Shown here: positions 8,384 through 16,902 of the stretch, in pieces
Position numbering within the stretch: position 1 is the stretch's first letter
Layout of the letters: every line of letters starts with the position of its first letter
Assembly: GCA_024233085.1 (NCBI GenBank)
Contig: JACKQC010000013.1
Span: 62,001 to 126,000, forward strand
Origin: Akkermansiaceae bacterium
GTDB taxonomy: Bacteria; Verrucomicrobiota; Verrucomicrobiia; Verrucomicrobiales; DEV007
Direction: 5' to 3'
DNA length: 64,000 nt
Notes under the pieces: model-generated
What the model saw: the letters and a program-made list of their open reading frames with translations, nothing else
The model's database searches: none
What the model was told of the DNA's origin: nothing
Position numbers and translations under genes: made by a program

Positions 8384-9334
8384 TCACCCCGCCCGGCGCG
8401 CCTCGTATTGCTGGTGTTTCACCGTCGCCTCCTCGACCACGAATCCCGGGCGCTCCGCGAAAGCCGCCGCCACCGCCTCCGATCGCGCCAGATCGGCGCC
8501 GCCCCGGTGGAAATGCAGCAGGTAACGCACCGTCACCGGCGCCTCGGCCGTCACCGGCACGGGCTCGTTGCGGCACAGCGAGGCCCCCATCCAGCCGTCC
8601 TCCCGCACATGCCAGTGGGCGGGGTAGCGCGGATTGCCCGGGTGATCGAAATACGTGATGCCCTCCGTCACCGCGACGCGTTGGCCGTCCTTTTCCATCT
8701 TCGCCATCGGGCCGCTGTAGTCCATCCAGCGCGCCGACTGGCCGAAAATCGACGGCTCGCCCTCCATCCCCTCGCTGCTCACGATTTTTCCCCCGCCGAA
8801 ATGGACCGACACCGACTTCGCCACCCGCACCGCGAAGACCCCGAAGTTCGACACCTCCAGCGTCACCGCCTCGCCGCCCTTCGGCGGACGGAAAATCGAC
8901 TGCGTTTCCAGAAACCACTCGCCCGCGTCCCCCGGGATCAGCGCCGCCACCATCTCCTGTTCCAAAACCTCGCGCCCCTCCGGATCGAACCACCCCAGCA
9001 GGCTCGCCAGCAGCGCCTCCTCGTCCCCGTCCCGATAGCGCAGCCACAGCTTTTCCCGGATCCGCGTTTTCCCGTTTTCCGACCAGAAATCCAGCCCGTT
9101 GACCTTCGCGTGGGCGAACCACACCGAGCGGTGGTGATCGTGATTCTGCGCCCCCGGATGCCCGATCCGCGTCAGCGACGCCCCGGAGGAAGGGCCGTTG
9201 CACGGAAAAAAAAAGGGCCGCGGGTAGTCGGCGCCGAAATGCCAGCGCGTCTTCTCCTCACCGCCGACGCGCAGGGAAGTCTGTCGGTCCGCCAGTGGAA
9301 CGATCTCGCAGCGGGGGATGGTGTAGTCGGGCAT
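8384..9334 (-). CDS. DUF6807/PmoA-like family protein
   Basis: A 316-residue protein without a signal peptide, starting at the ATG at 9334. The open frame continues upstream to 9601, but that part is the translation of a tandem DNA repeat and is not taken as coding. The segments GADYPRPFFFPCNGP (conserved Tyr-Pro-rich strand), GHPGAQNHDHHRSVWFAH and later DYSGPM and FDHPGNPRYPAHWHVR are hallmarks of the DUF6807 proteins (annotated PmoA from a misleading database name). The histidine-rich HDHHRS suggests a metal or sugar site. Members co-occur with Gfo/Idh/MocA proteins and sugar isomerases in Planctomycetes and Verrucomicrobia, suggesting a role in glycoside metabolism; no reaction is established that I know of. 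Confidence 0.8.
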   Translation of the reverse strand: MPDYTIPRCEIVPLADRQTSLRVGGEEKTRWHFGADYPRPFFFPCNGPSSGASLTRIGHPGAQNHDHHRSVWFAHAKVNGLDFWSENGKTRIREKLWLRYRDGDEEALLASLLGWFDPEGREVLEQEMVAALIPGDAGEWFLETQSIFRPPKGGEAVTLEVSNFGVFAVRVAKSVSVHFGGGKIVSSEGMEGEPSIFGQSARWMDYSGPMAKMEKDGQRVAVTEGITYFDHPGNPRYPAHWHVREDGWMGASLCRNEPVPVTAEAPVTVRYLLHFHRGGADLARSEAVAAAFAERPGFVVEEATVKHQQYEARRAG

Positions 9335-9490
9335 GATGAGGGGTTTGGGGGGAAAGAGTTGGGGCCGAGAAACACCGCCGATTATGGGTATCCCCGAACC
9401 CACCGCCAAGCGCGAAACGCGGGAAAGACTGGCGTCATGCCGCGCCGGCGATCGGCCAGAATCCTCGACCCACACCAGGGCGGAGTTTTC

Positions 9491-9679
9491 GCTTCGAGCG
9501 GAAATATTCTTGGTCAAAGGGGAAAGATTTCCGATCAAAGGGGAAAGATTTCCGGTCAAAGGAGAAAGATTTCTGGTCAAAGGGGAAACTTTTCTGGTCA
9601 AATGGGAAAAATTTCCGGTTTTAGGGAAAATGTTTTCTCTTCAAAGGGAAACTCTTTCGGTCAGAGGGGAAATGTTTCC
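9491..9679. repeat. Tandem array of nine 21-bp units with a conserved dyad
   Basis: Nine head-to-tail units of exactly 21 bp, starting at 9491, 9512, 9533, 9554, 9575, 9596, 9617, 9638 and 9659, with consensus GGTCAAAGGGGAAAGATTTCC. The units decay toward both ends. Nearly all keep an inverted repeat GGAAAnnTTTCC (or a shifted GAAAAnnTTTTC), and the unit at 9554 shows a compensatory change (AGAAA paired with TTTCT). The 21-bp period equals two turns of B-DNA. Because 21 is divisible by three, the array stays open in translation on both strands. It lies between the DUF6807 gene start and the 3-prime side of rodA. There are no spacers, so it is not CRISPR. Confidence 0.9.
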
Positions 9680-9815
9680 GTTTTGAGCGGCTCGCGACCC
9701 CCTCCGAACGACAACGATTCCGTTCCAAACGAGAAGGGTAACGTTCAAAATCGAACTCCAACGGCGAAAACGACCTTTTTTTCAGGCGTTTGGGAGGATT
9801 TACAGCTTATTTTCC

Positions 9816-9878
9816 ACCCAACAGGGTTTGCCGCCCGACCCAACCCTGTTGACTCCCGGACCCAACCCTCTTGGGTCG
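9816..9878. repeat. Dispersed palindromic repeat, copy R2 (three arms)
   Basis: Contains ACCCAACAGGGTTTG, then GACCCAACCCTGTTGACTC and a third arm GACCCAACCCTCTTGGGTCG. The first and second arms pair as the family hairpin; the third arm is itself nearly palindromic. It lies 21 bases downstream of the rodA stop codon. Confidence 0.85.
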
Positions 9879-9898
9879 CGCCGAGCCGGCGCCGCGGC

Positions 9899-11080
9899 TC
9901 AGGCGAGATGATCGATTTCCATCGCCGGCTTGTGGGGTTCCTCGGCGACGTGGGAGCGGTGGACCCAGACGCTCTGCACCAGGCCCATCAGGAAGAGCAC
10001 GATGACCACGAAGGTGCCGCCGTAACTGATGAGGGGCAGGGGAATCCCGGTGATGGGCATGATGAGCAGGTTCATGCCGACATTCTGGAAGATGTGGGCG
10101 AAAAACAGGCCGACCACCCCGACCACGATGAGCCGGCCGAGCATGTCGCGGCTGTAGAAGGCGACAAAGAGGCACTGCAACAGCAGCAGCAGGAAAGCCA
10201 TCATCATCAGGATGGCGCCGCGGAAACCGTGCTCCTCCGCGAGCACGGCGAAGATGAAGTCGTTGATCGCGGTGTGGGGGGAGATGAACTTCTTGTAGTT
10301 GATGGTGTCGGTGCTCTTGAATCCCTTGCCGGTGAAGCCGCCGGAGCCGATGGCGAGAAGGTTGTAGTGGGCGCTGTAGGCCGCGCCGAGGGTGTCCACC
10401 TTCCGGCCCATGAGCATGTCGATCTGCACCGTGATGCGCTTTTTCTGGTAGTCCTTCAGGCCGAAGAAATAGGCGTAGGGCAACAGCATCGTGCCGGCGA
10501 GGATGATGACGATGAGGTAGCGAAAGGGGATGCTGCCGACCAGCACCATGGCGCCGATGACCGGCAGCCACACCAGGGCGGAGCCGAAGTCGCCCGAGGC
10601 CAGCACCATGAGAAAGGGCAGGCCGCCGGCGACGCCGGCGATGATGAGCCGCAGAAAGTGGTTCCGGAAAATGGGGTGAAGGCGGTGAAGATGGCTGAGG
10701 ATGAGAGCCATGAAGATGATGCCGCCGGCGATGGCGACCTGCGAGGTCTGGAGGGTAAGCCCGCCGATGTTCAGCCAGCCTTTTTGCCCGTACACCTCGG
10801 TCCCGCTGACCAGGGTGACGACCAGCAGCGCGATCCCGAGCAGGTAAAAGGGAATGCCGGCCCAGACGACCCACCGGTAGTCGATGAGGCTGGCGAGGAA
10901 AAAGGCCACCAGCCCGCCGAGGATCCAGACGATCTGGTCGCGCCATTTGTCGTCGAGCCCCTCGGCTTCGCGCATCCAGCAGGCGCTGTAGATGGCGAAC
11001 ACGCCGAAGATCAGCAACCCGGCCATGGTGGCGAAAAGCACCCAGTTGATGCCGAGGAATTTCCGGAAAAGCGGGGTCAC
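9899..11080 (-). CDS. rodA: Peptidoglycan glycosyltransferase RodA (SEDS family)
   Basis: A 393-residue integral membrane protein with about ten helices and a GTG start at 11080 (no in-frame ATG upstream). Diagnostic SEDS segments are YGQKGWLNIGG (97-107), QTSQVAIAGG, GDFGSALV, the long loop with GSGGFTGKGF (245-254), NDFIFAVLAEEHGF (273-286), in which D274 matches the catalytic aspartate, and PLPLISYGGT near the end. RodA polymerises lipid II into glycan strands for side-wall synthesis together with PBP2 and the MreB system. Neither mreBCD nor the PBP2 gene is in the window; the upstream neighbour is an unusual ABC ATPase. A dispersed repeat follows its stop codon. Confidence 0.93.
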   Translation of the reverse strand: MTPLFRKFLGINWVLFATMAGLLIFGVFAIYSACWMREAEGLDDKWRDQIVWILGGLVAFFLASLIDYRWVVWAGIPFYLLGIALLVVTLVSGTEVYGQKGWLNIGGLTLQTSQVAIAGGIIFMALILSHLHRLHPIFRNHFLRLIIAGVAGGLPFLMVLASGDFGSALVWLPVIGAMVLVGSIPFRYLIVIILAGTMLLPYAYFFGLKDYQKKRITVQIDMLMGRKVDTLGAAYSAHYNLLAIGSGGFTGKGFKSTDTINYKKFISPHTAINDFIFAVLAEEHGFRGAILMMMAFLLLLLQCLFVAFYSRDMLGRLIVVGVVGLFFAHIFQNVGMNLLIMPITGIPLPLISYGGTFVVIVLFLMGLVQSVWVHRSHVAEEPHKPAMEIDHLA

Positions 11081-11138
11081 GAGGCGATGAGGTCGAAAGG
11101 GAAGGGGCGGGGGAAACGGAGCGATCGTTCGGCGGGTC

Positions 11139-11927
11139 TCAGCGCGTGCCGGCGGCGGCGACGAGCATCCGGGTATAGTCGTGCTGGGGATCGTGAACGA
11201 TGGACTCGGGGGCGCCGGATTCGACCGGTTTCCCGCGGCTCAGGATGTGGATAGGATCGCCCATGTGGGCGGCGACCGCAAGGTCGTGGGTCATCAGCAG
11301 CAGGGACAGGCCCAGGGAGTCGCGCAGGTCGCCGAGACGGTTGAGAATTTCCGCCTGCTCGGAGGCGTCGAGCCCGCGGGTGATGTCGTGCCCCACCAGC
11401 AGGCGCGGCTGGACGAGCAGGGCGCGGGCGAGCGCGCCGCGCTGGCGGTCGGCGGGGCTCATCTCGCCCGGCAGGCGCCCGCGCAGGGAGAGCGGGGCGC
11501 CGGCGAGTTCCATCGCTTTCTCGATGCGGCGGGCGCGGTCTTTTCCCTGGAGTTTCGGCTCGTGCAGGGCGAGGGCGGCGCGCAGGGCGGGTTCGAGCCG
11601 CATCCGGGGATTGAGGGCCTGGAAATCCTCGGGAAACACCCCCTGCATTCGACGCCGGACATGGCGATGGAAATGGCGCTCGCTCATGGGCACGATGTCT
11701 TCGCCGTCGAGGCGGATCGCGCCCGAGCGCACCGGGTGCAGGCGAAAAAGGGCGAGGGTCAGGGGCAGTTTTCCGCCGCCCTCCTCGCAGACGATGGCGG
11801 TGCAGCCGCCTTTTTCGACCGTGAGCGAGAGTCCGTCCAGCAGCGTCCGGGTTTCGGCGCGGCGCCGCAGCCAGCGCCCGGGCAGGGAACCGGTCAGGGT
11901 GAGGTCGTCGATCTCAAGCAGCGCCAT
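11139..11927 (-). CDS. Degenerate ABC-transporter ATP-binding protein (OppF/DppF-like)
   Basis: A 262-residue protein from the ATG at 11927 (MALLEIDDLTL). Overall similarity is to oligopeptide-transporter ATPases (ALNPRMRLEPALRAAL, the C-terminal VHDPQHDYTRMLVAAA). The catalytic motifs have decayed: the Walker A equivalent is CEEGGGKLP (47-55), keeping K53 but lacking the first glycine and the Ser/Thr; the Q-loop glutamine is proline (VFPEDF, P99); the signature LSGGQ is replaced by MSPAD (156-160); the Walker B Asp-Glu is His-Asp (LLVGHD, 177-181 region). The H-loop histidine (H214) and the D-loop LDASEQ remain. The frame is intact over full length, so it is under selection or recently decayed. 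No permease is adjacent; rodA follows 58 bases downstream, probably co-transcribed. Confidence 0.75.
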   Translation of the reverse strand: MALLEIDDLTLTGSLPGRWLRRRAETRTLLDGLSLTVEKGGCTAIVCEEGGGKLPLTLALFRLHPVRSGAIRLDGEDIVPMSERHFHRHVRRRMQGVFPEDFQALNPRMRLEPALRAALALHEPKLQGKDRARRIEKAMELAGAPLSLRGRLPGEMSPADRQRGALARALLVQPRLLVGHDITRGLDASEQAEILNRLGDLRDSLGLSLLLMTHDLAVAAHMGDPIHILSRGKPVESGAPESIVHDPQHDYTRMLVAAAGTR

Positions 11928-12278
11928 GTCGGCGTCCAGTTTAGCCCGGTTTTCACCCGCCACCAAGCCGAGGCCGTGGACGAGGCGGCGAAAAGATTCC
12001 CGATTGCTTTTCGGCGTCGCCGGGGGGATGCTCGGCCTTCGCCCGCTTCCCGCAACGATGCTTCTCCCTTCCAGCCCTTTTTGTCGCAAACCGGCCGCCG
12101 TCGTCCCGGCCGCAGGGCGACGTTGGCTGGCCCGAATTTTCGGCTGAGCCGAAGTCCGGGATTGCTTGCGGCGCGCCCGTCATCCGCGGTGGATGTCGGG
12201 TGGATGGGAGAAGAGAAAGGGGAGTCTTTTCGAGCGTTTCCGCGAGCCGGTCCCGGACCGCCCCGGCCGCTGTCACGC
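11928..12278. other. Intergenic region between the ABC ATPase and DMT transporter genes
   Basis: Between these divergent genes the sequence is GC-rich. The minus-strand frame of the ATPase stays open to 12089 but has the arginine/proline/serine-rich composition of random GC-rich DNA. I see no RNA gene, repeat or convincing promoter, although two divergent promoters are expected here. Confidence 0.4.
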
Positions 12279-13178
12279 ATGAAAACGCCATCCATGCCCG
12301 CCTCCACCGACGCCGAAGTCCGGCGCGGCTCGGTCGTCATGATCCTGTCCGTCTGCGGGTTCACGGTGAACACGCTCCTGCTGCGACTGCTGGGAACGGA
12401 GGCGCACGAGGTCTCCGCCGTGCTGCCGCTGCTCTTCCGCGCCGGGGTCGGGGCGGCGATCGTGTTGACCTTTCTGCGGGGCAACCGCCCGACCCGGGTG
12501 CGTCCGGTTTTCACGGAGAAAAAGCTGATCTTGCGCGGGTTCGTCGGCCTTCTGGGGACGGCGGCCTACTACATCACCATCCCGGCGCTCGGCGCGGGAA
12601 AGGCGACGCTGTTGTGCAACACCTACGTGGTCTTCGCCGCCATCCTCGCCACCCTGACGCTGGGCGAGAGACTGACCCGCGTCCGTTTCGCGTGGCTGGC
12701 GCTCGCCTTCGCGGGCATCGTGCTGCTGACCGGGCCGGAGGGCGGGACCGGCGGCGGATTCGCCGTCGGCTGGCACGAAGTCGTCGCCATCGCCGGAGCG
12801 CTGACGGCGGCCTGGGCGGTGATCCTGATTCGCCAGCTTTCGGTCGAGCACTCAATCGGCACCATCTACCTGGCGCAGTGTGTCTGGATTTTTCTGCCCG
12901 TGCTCGCGATCACGGCCCGGGAACTGCCCGGCCTCGGCGGCGCGGAATGGGCACTGCTCGTCGGCGCGGCGGCGGCGGCGAGCATCGGGCAACTGGCCAT
13001 GAACGAGGGCTACCGCACCCTGCCGGTGGCCGCGGGCGCGTCGCTGCAAATGCTGTGGCCGGTGATGACGTCGCTGGGCGGTTTTGTGTGGTTCGGCGAA
13101 CGCTTCACCGCGCCCCAGCTCGCCGGGGCGGTGCTGATCCTGCTCGGCACCTGGCGCGTCGCCATCGGGAAACGCTGA
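12279..13178 (+). CDS. DMT-superfamily (EamA-type) membrane transporter
   Basis: A 299-residue protein with ten predicted membrane helices arranged as two EamA halves (about 18-148 and 160-297). Typical EamA features are the LFRAG segment in the second helix region, TLGERLTRVRFAWLALAFAGIVLL at the end of the first half, split here as LTLGERLT and AFAGIVLL, and WFGERFTAPQLAGAVLILLG at the end of the second, in which WFGE and LAGAVLILLG stand out. EamA proteins export or import small metabolites by proton exchange; the substrate cannot be predicted. I chose the ATG at 12279; an ATG at 12294 is an alternative. The next gene starts 53 bases downstream on the same strand. Confidence 0.85.
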   Translation: MKTPSMPASTDAEVRRGSVVMILSVCGFTVNTLLLRLLGTEAHEVSAVLPLLFRAGVGAAIVLTFLRGNRPTRVRPVFTEKKLILRGFVGLLGTAAYYITIPALGAGKATLLCNTYVVFAAILATLTLGERLTRVRFAWLALAFAGIVLLTGPEGGTGGGFAVGWHEVVAIAGALTAAWAVILIRQLSVEHSIGTIYLAQCVWIFLPVLAITARELPGLGGAEWALLVGAAAAASIGQLAMNEGYRTLPVAAGASLQMLWPVMTSLGGFVWFGERFTAPQLAGAVLILLGTWRVAIGKR

Positions 13179-13231
13179 TGGCGCGTGAAGGCCGTTGCGT
13201 TTCCCGCCGCCGGTGGCGTAGCATCCGTCCC

Positions 13232-14512
13232 ATGATCGATCGCCGCTCCCTTTTCACGATGCTTCTCGTCCCGTTGGCCGCCCTGGGCGTGCCGGCCCGC
13301 GCCCAGGACCACAACGAGGCCAACTACGACGAAGCGAAGGTCCCCGTCTATTCCCTGCCCGATCCACTCGTGAAAAACGACGGCTCGCCCGTGAAAACGG
13401 CCGCCGGCTGGCCGGCGCGGCGGGCGGAGATCCTCGCGCTTTTCGAGGAGCACGTCTATGGCCGCACGCCGGACGCCGCGAGGGCCGCGAAGCTGCCCGC
13501 GAAGGTCACGCAAACGATTCCCGATTTCCTCGACGGCAAAGCCACGCTGAAAGAAGTGACGCTCACCCTCGGCGAGGGCGTGGATCTGCACCTGATGCTC
13601 GTCCTACCCAACCAGGCCGCCAAACCCGTCCCCGCCTTTCTCGGGCTGAACTTTCGCGGCAACCACTCCGTCCATCCCGATCCGCGGATCGCCCTGTCGA
13701 CCGCCTGGATGCGTCCCGACAAGGACGGGAACGTCGTCGACAACCGTTCGACAGAGGTAAGCCGCGGCGCGGCGGCCGGTCGCTGGCCGCTGGAGACCAT
13801 CATTGGCCGCGGCTACGCCCTGGCGACGATCTACTACGGCGATATCGATCCGGATTTCGACGACGGTTTCGAAAATGGCGTTCACGCCGTCTTCGGCAAG
13901 CCGGACGGACCCGGCGCGTGGGGCTCGATCGGCGCCTGGGCGTGGGGACTGAGCCGCGGGCTCGATTACCTCGAGACCGACGGCGAGGTGGACGCGAAAC
14001 ACGTCGCCGTCCTCGGACACTCCCGGCTGGGCAAGACCTCGCTCTGGGCCGGGGCGCAGGACCAGCGCTTCGCGATCGTCATTTCGAACGACTCCGGCTG
14101 CGGAGGCGCGGCATTGAGTCGCCGGGCCTTTGGGGAACGGGTGGGGCGGATCAACACCTCCTTTCCGCACTGGTTCTGCGACCGGTTTCTCGAATACAAC
14201 GGCAACGAAGCCGCGCTGCCGGTCGACTCCCACGAGCTGATCGCGCTGATGGCGCCGCGCCCGGTTTACGTCGCCAGCGCGGTCGAGGACGAATGGGCGG
14301 ACCCGAAGGGCGAGTTTCTCTCCGCCAAACACGCCGGCCCCGTGTACGCGCTCTTTGGGAAAACGGGCGTCGGCATCGGGGAACAGCCACCGGTGGACAG
14401 CCCGGCGGGCGACACGGTGCGCTACCATGTCCGCACCGGGAAACACGACGTGACCGACTTCGACTGGGCGCAATACCTCGATTTCGCGGACCGCCATTTC
14501 GGGCGGAAATGA
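13232..14512 (+). CDS. Secreted CE15-type glucuronoyl esterase-like alpha/beta hydrolase
   Basis: A 426-residue protein with a signal peptide (1-24, ending ARA). The nucleophile motif is GHSRLGKTSLW (262-272, S264), the form typical of bacterial CE15 glucuronoyl esterases, followed by SNDSGCGGAALSRR (285-298), DSHELIALMAPRPVYV (332-347) and a catalytic histidine H405 in the RTGKHDVTDFDW segment. CE15 enzymes cleave the ester between glucuronic acid side chains of xylan and lignin alcohols, detaching hemicellulose from lignin; some marine homologues act on other uronate esters. The gene follows the DMT transporter by 53 bases and is followed by a dispersed repeat. Confidence 0.87.
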   Translation: MIDRRSLFTMLLVPLAALGVPARAQDHNEANYDEAKVPVYSLPDPLVKNDGSPVKTAAGWPARRAEILALFEEHVYGRTPDAARAAKLPAKVTQTIPDFLDGKATLKEVTLTLGEGVDLHLMLVLPNQAAKPVPAFLGLNFRGNHSVHPDPRIALSTAWMRPDKDGNVVDNRSTEVSRGAAAGRWPLETIIGRGYALATIYYGDIDPDFDDGFENGVHAVFGKPDGPGAWGSIGAWAWGLSRGLDYLETDGEVDAKHVAVLGHSRLGKTSLWAGAQDQRFAIVISNDSGCGGAALSRRAFGERVGRINTSFPHWFCDRFLEYNGNEAALPVDSHELIALMAPRPVYVASAVEDEWADPKGEFLSAKHAGPVYALFGKTGVGIGEQPPVDSPAGDTVRYHVRTGKHDVTDFDWAQYLDFADRHFGRK

Positions 14513-14526
14513 ATCGGTTGTAACCG

Positions 14527-14592
14527 GACCCGACAGGGTCGCGTCTCGATTCAACAGTGTTGAGTCCGTCATGCAACCCTGTTTGGTCGAGC
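14527..14592. repeat. Dispersed palindromic repeat, copy R3 (carries a start codon)
   Basis: Begins GGACCCGACAGGGTC, holds an internal TCAACAGTGTTGA mini-palindrome, and ends ATGCAACCCTGTTTGGTCG. Outer arms pair imperfectly in the family manner. The ATG at 14571 used as the start of the next gene lies inside the right arm. Confidence 0.85.
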
Positions 14593-15767
14593 CCCCTGTT
14601 TTGCCCTTGAACCGCCCCGAGGCGCCCTCGTCGGAGCGGCCGGGAGCGGTGAGGCGATCGTTCCGGGCCGTCGCCTCGGGGATTGACCGGGTCTTCGGCC
14701 TGGTGACGGTGATCGCGGGCCTGGCGGTGCTGTCGTCGATGCCGCTGCTCAGTTTTCTCAGCCTCGGTTACCTGCTCGAAGTCAGTGGGCGGGTGGCGGA
14801 GAGCGGGCGGTTCCGAGACGGATTCGTCGGTCTGCGCAAGGCCTCGGCGGTGGGGAATCTCGTGGTCGGGGTTTTCCTGGTGCTCCTCCCGGTGCGATTC
14901 GTCGCGGGCATGTGGCACGACGCGGAGCTGATCGAGTCCGGCGGCCGGGTGGCGGCGAACTGGCGGGCGGGCGCCATCGTGGTGACGGGGCTGGCGTTTC
15001 TCCATATTCTCTGGGCCTGCGCGCGGGGCGGGCGGTTGCGGCATTTCCTGTGGCCGGCGCCCCTGCGTCTGGTGAAAAGCGCGGTGCGCCGGTTTCGCGG
15101 GGGCCGAAGCGACTCGGAAGCGGGCGTTCCGGACCGGGTGATGGCTTATCTCGCCGGGCTGCGACTGCCGCATTATTTTGTGCTGGGTTTCATGGGTTTC
15201 GTGGGGGCGGTCATTTGGCTCATCGTTCCGTGCGGGGTGCTGATCCTGGCTTCGCAAATTCCGCAACCGGCCGTGGCGGCGCTGACGAATCTCTTTGGCG
15301 CGGCGCTGTTGACGGTGGCGGTGCTGTATCTGCCCTTCATCCAGGCGGAACTGGGACGGACGGGAAAATTCGGTTCGCTTTTCCAGGTGGGCGTCGTGCG
15401 GGGGAAATTCCGGCGGGCGCCGATCGCCTTCTGGTTCGCGCTGCTGATCACCCTGGCCTTCGCGTTGCCGCTGTATATCCTGAAGGTTCAGGCCATTCCC
15501 CGCGACCTGACCTGGGTGCTCGCGCTGGTGTTCGTGGTGCTGATTTTTCCCGCGCGCCTGCTGACGGGATGGTCGATGGGGCGCGGTCTGCGCCGCGAAT
15601 CTCCCCGGCACTGGACGGTGCGCTGGCTGAGCCGGCTGGCGGCGATCCCGGTCGCCGGCGCGTATGTCCTTTTTGTCTGGCTGACCCAATACGTCAGTTG
15701 GGACGGTTCGGCCGGGGTCCTGCAGCAGCACGCCTTCATGGTGCCGGCGCCGTTGTTCGGGCTGTGA
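14571..15767 (+). CDS. Multi-pass membrane protein of unknown function
   Basis: A 398-residue frame with about 40 hydrophilic N-terminal residues and then six to eight hydrophobic segments (for example 44-68, 97-113, 132-148, 200-229, 234-255, 281-299, 310-325, 350-370). I do not recognise a family; the SLGYLLEVSGRVAESGR segment and paired helices suggest an uncharacterised integral membrane family of the PVC group. The only in-frame ATG near the start lies in the dispersed repeat, so the first seven residues are encoded by the repeat; a downstream TTG or GTG start is possible. It lies 58 bases after the CE15 esterase gene. Confidence 0.7.
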   Translation: MQPCLVEPPVLPLNRPEAPSSERPGAVRRSFRAVASGIDRVFGLVTVIAGLAVLSSMPLLSFLSLGYLLEVSGRVAESGRFRDGFVGLRKASAVGNLVVGVFLVLLPVRFVAGMWHDAELIESGGRVAANWRAGAIVVTGLAFLHILWACARGGRLRHFLWPAPLRLVKSAVRRFRGGRSDSEAGVPDRVMAYLAGLRLPHYFVLGFMGFVGAVIWLIVPCGVLILASQIPQPAVAALTNLFGAALLTVAVLYLPFIQAELGRTGKFGSLFQVGVVRGKFRRAPIAFWFALLITLAFALPLYILKVQAIPRDLTWVLALVFVVLIFPARLLTGWSMGRGLRRESPRHWTVRWLSRLAAIPVAGAYVLFVWLTQYVSWDGSAGVLQQHAFMVPAPLFGL

Positions 15768-15960
15768 GGCACGGTCGGAATTGTGGGAAGCATGCTGGAA
15801 GCCTGCTCGACGAATTGCGGGATGGCGGATGGCGCTAGCTCATTTGCCGGCGCTGGAAGATCATCTACACAATCCAAGGAGTCGCCGCGATTGTCGGGCG
15901 TGTCTGGCCCGCCGCCATGCGCGCTTGAACTTGCCGGCCACTCCGGCGTAGGATGGCGGC

Positions 15961-16872
15961 ATGACATCTCCCTCCTCTCGACGCGATTTTTTCAAGGCGG
16001 CCTCGCTGACGGCTCTCGGCGCGGGCGCGATCTCGACGGCGGTCCGGGCCCAATTGCCGCGCACCGCGGCCGACCCGGCCTACACCGTGAAGAACGGAAA
16101 CATCCGGCAGTCCATCATGGGCTGGTGTTTCAAGGAGCATTTCGACGCCGTCGCGCTCGCGAAACACTGCAAGGACATCGGGCTCGTCGCGATGGAGGGG
16201 ATCGGAACGGAGTTTTACCCGGAAGTGAAAAAGCTCGGTCTGGAAATTTCGCTGGTCGGCAGCCACGGCTTCGCCAAGGGGCCGTGCGACCCGAAATACT
16301 ACGATTTTGCCGTGTCGGAGCTGGAAAAGGCCATCAACACCGCCGCCGACGTCGGCGCGAAAAAGGTCATCACCTTCACCGGCATGCGCTTCGAGGGCAT
16401 GGACGAGGAAAAGGCGGTCGCCGATTGTCTCCAGGCGTGGAAAAAAGTGCTGCCGCTCGCTGAGAGCAAAGGCGTCACGCTCGTGCTGGAACATCTCAAT
16501 TCCCGCGACAACACCCACCCGATGAAGGGGCATCCGGGCTACTTCGGCGACGATGTCGAAATGTGCTTCGATCTGGTCAAACAAATCGGCTCGGAGAATT
16601 TCAAGCTGCTTTTCGACATTTACCACGTCTCCATCATGAACGGCGACGTGATTCGCCGCATTCGGCAGTACCACGAACTGATCGGGCACTATCACACGGC
16701 GGGAAATCCCGGGCGCGGCGAGATCGACGATACCCAGGAGATCAATTATCCGGCCATTATGCGGGAGATTCTGAAGACAGGTTACGACGGCTACGTGGCG
16801 CAGGAATTTATTCCGACCTGGGACGATCCCATCCTCGCGCTGCGTCACGCGGCCATGACCTGCGACGTTTGA
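15961..16872 (+). CDS. Tat-exported hydroxypyruvate isomerase-like TIM-barrel protein
   Basis: A 303-residue protein with a twin-arginine signal (SSRRDFFKAAS, 5-15) and cleavage near ARA (28-30). The mature domain is a xylose-isomerase-like TIM barrel of the Hyi type; metal-binding residues can be placed at E177 (VLEHLNSRDN), D219 (LLFDIYHVSI), H245 (GHYHTAGNPGRGE) and E282 (VAQEFIP). Hyi proteins interconvert hydroxypyruvate and tartronate semialdehyde, but exported PVC members probably act on another sugar or keto acid. It stands alone with 190 bases upstream, in which I see no other gene, and is followed at 16903 by an exported Cys/His protein on the same strand. Confidence 0.85.
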   Translation: MTSPSSRRDFFKAASLTALGAGAISTAVRAQLPRTAADPAYTVKNGNIRQSIMGWCFKEHFDAVALAKHCKDIGLVAMEGIGTEFYPEVKKLGLEISLVGSHGFAKGPCDPKYYDFAVSELEKAINTAADVGAKKVITFTGMRFEGMDEEKAVADCLQAWKKVLPLAESKGVTLVLEHLNSRDNTHPMKGHPGYFGDDVEMCFDLVKQIGSENFKLLFDIYHVSIMNGDVIRRIRQYHELIGHYHTAGNPGRGEIDDTQEINYPAIMREILKTGYDGYVAQEFIPTWDDPILALRHAAMTCDV

Positions 16873-16902
16873 GATTGACGGAGTTTGCGGGGCGCTGAGA
16901 GG

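Noticed and set aside
9335..9601. N-terminal extension of the DUF6807 protein through the tandem array (SPLTGNL-type repeats)
   Set aside because: The family starts at the MPDYTIP region; the extension is merely the translation of a 21-bp DNA repeat, which stays open because 21 is divisible by three.
9491..9679. CRISPR array
   Set aside because: The units are directly adjacent with no unique spacers, are only 21 bp, and no cas genes are nearby.
8315..11254. A 979-codon open frame on the plus strand
   Set aside because: It crosses the antisense of rodA and DUF6807, which are clear homologues, and its translation is rich in Arg, His and Gln as expected for shadow frames in GC-rich DNA.
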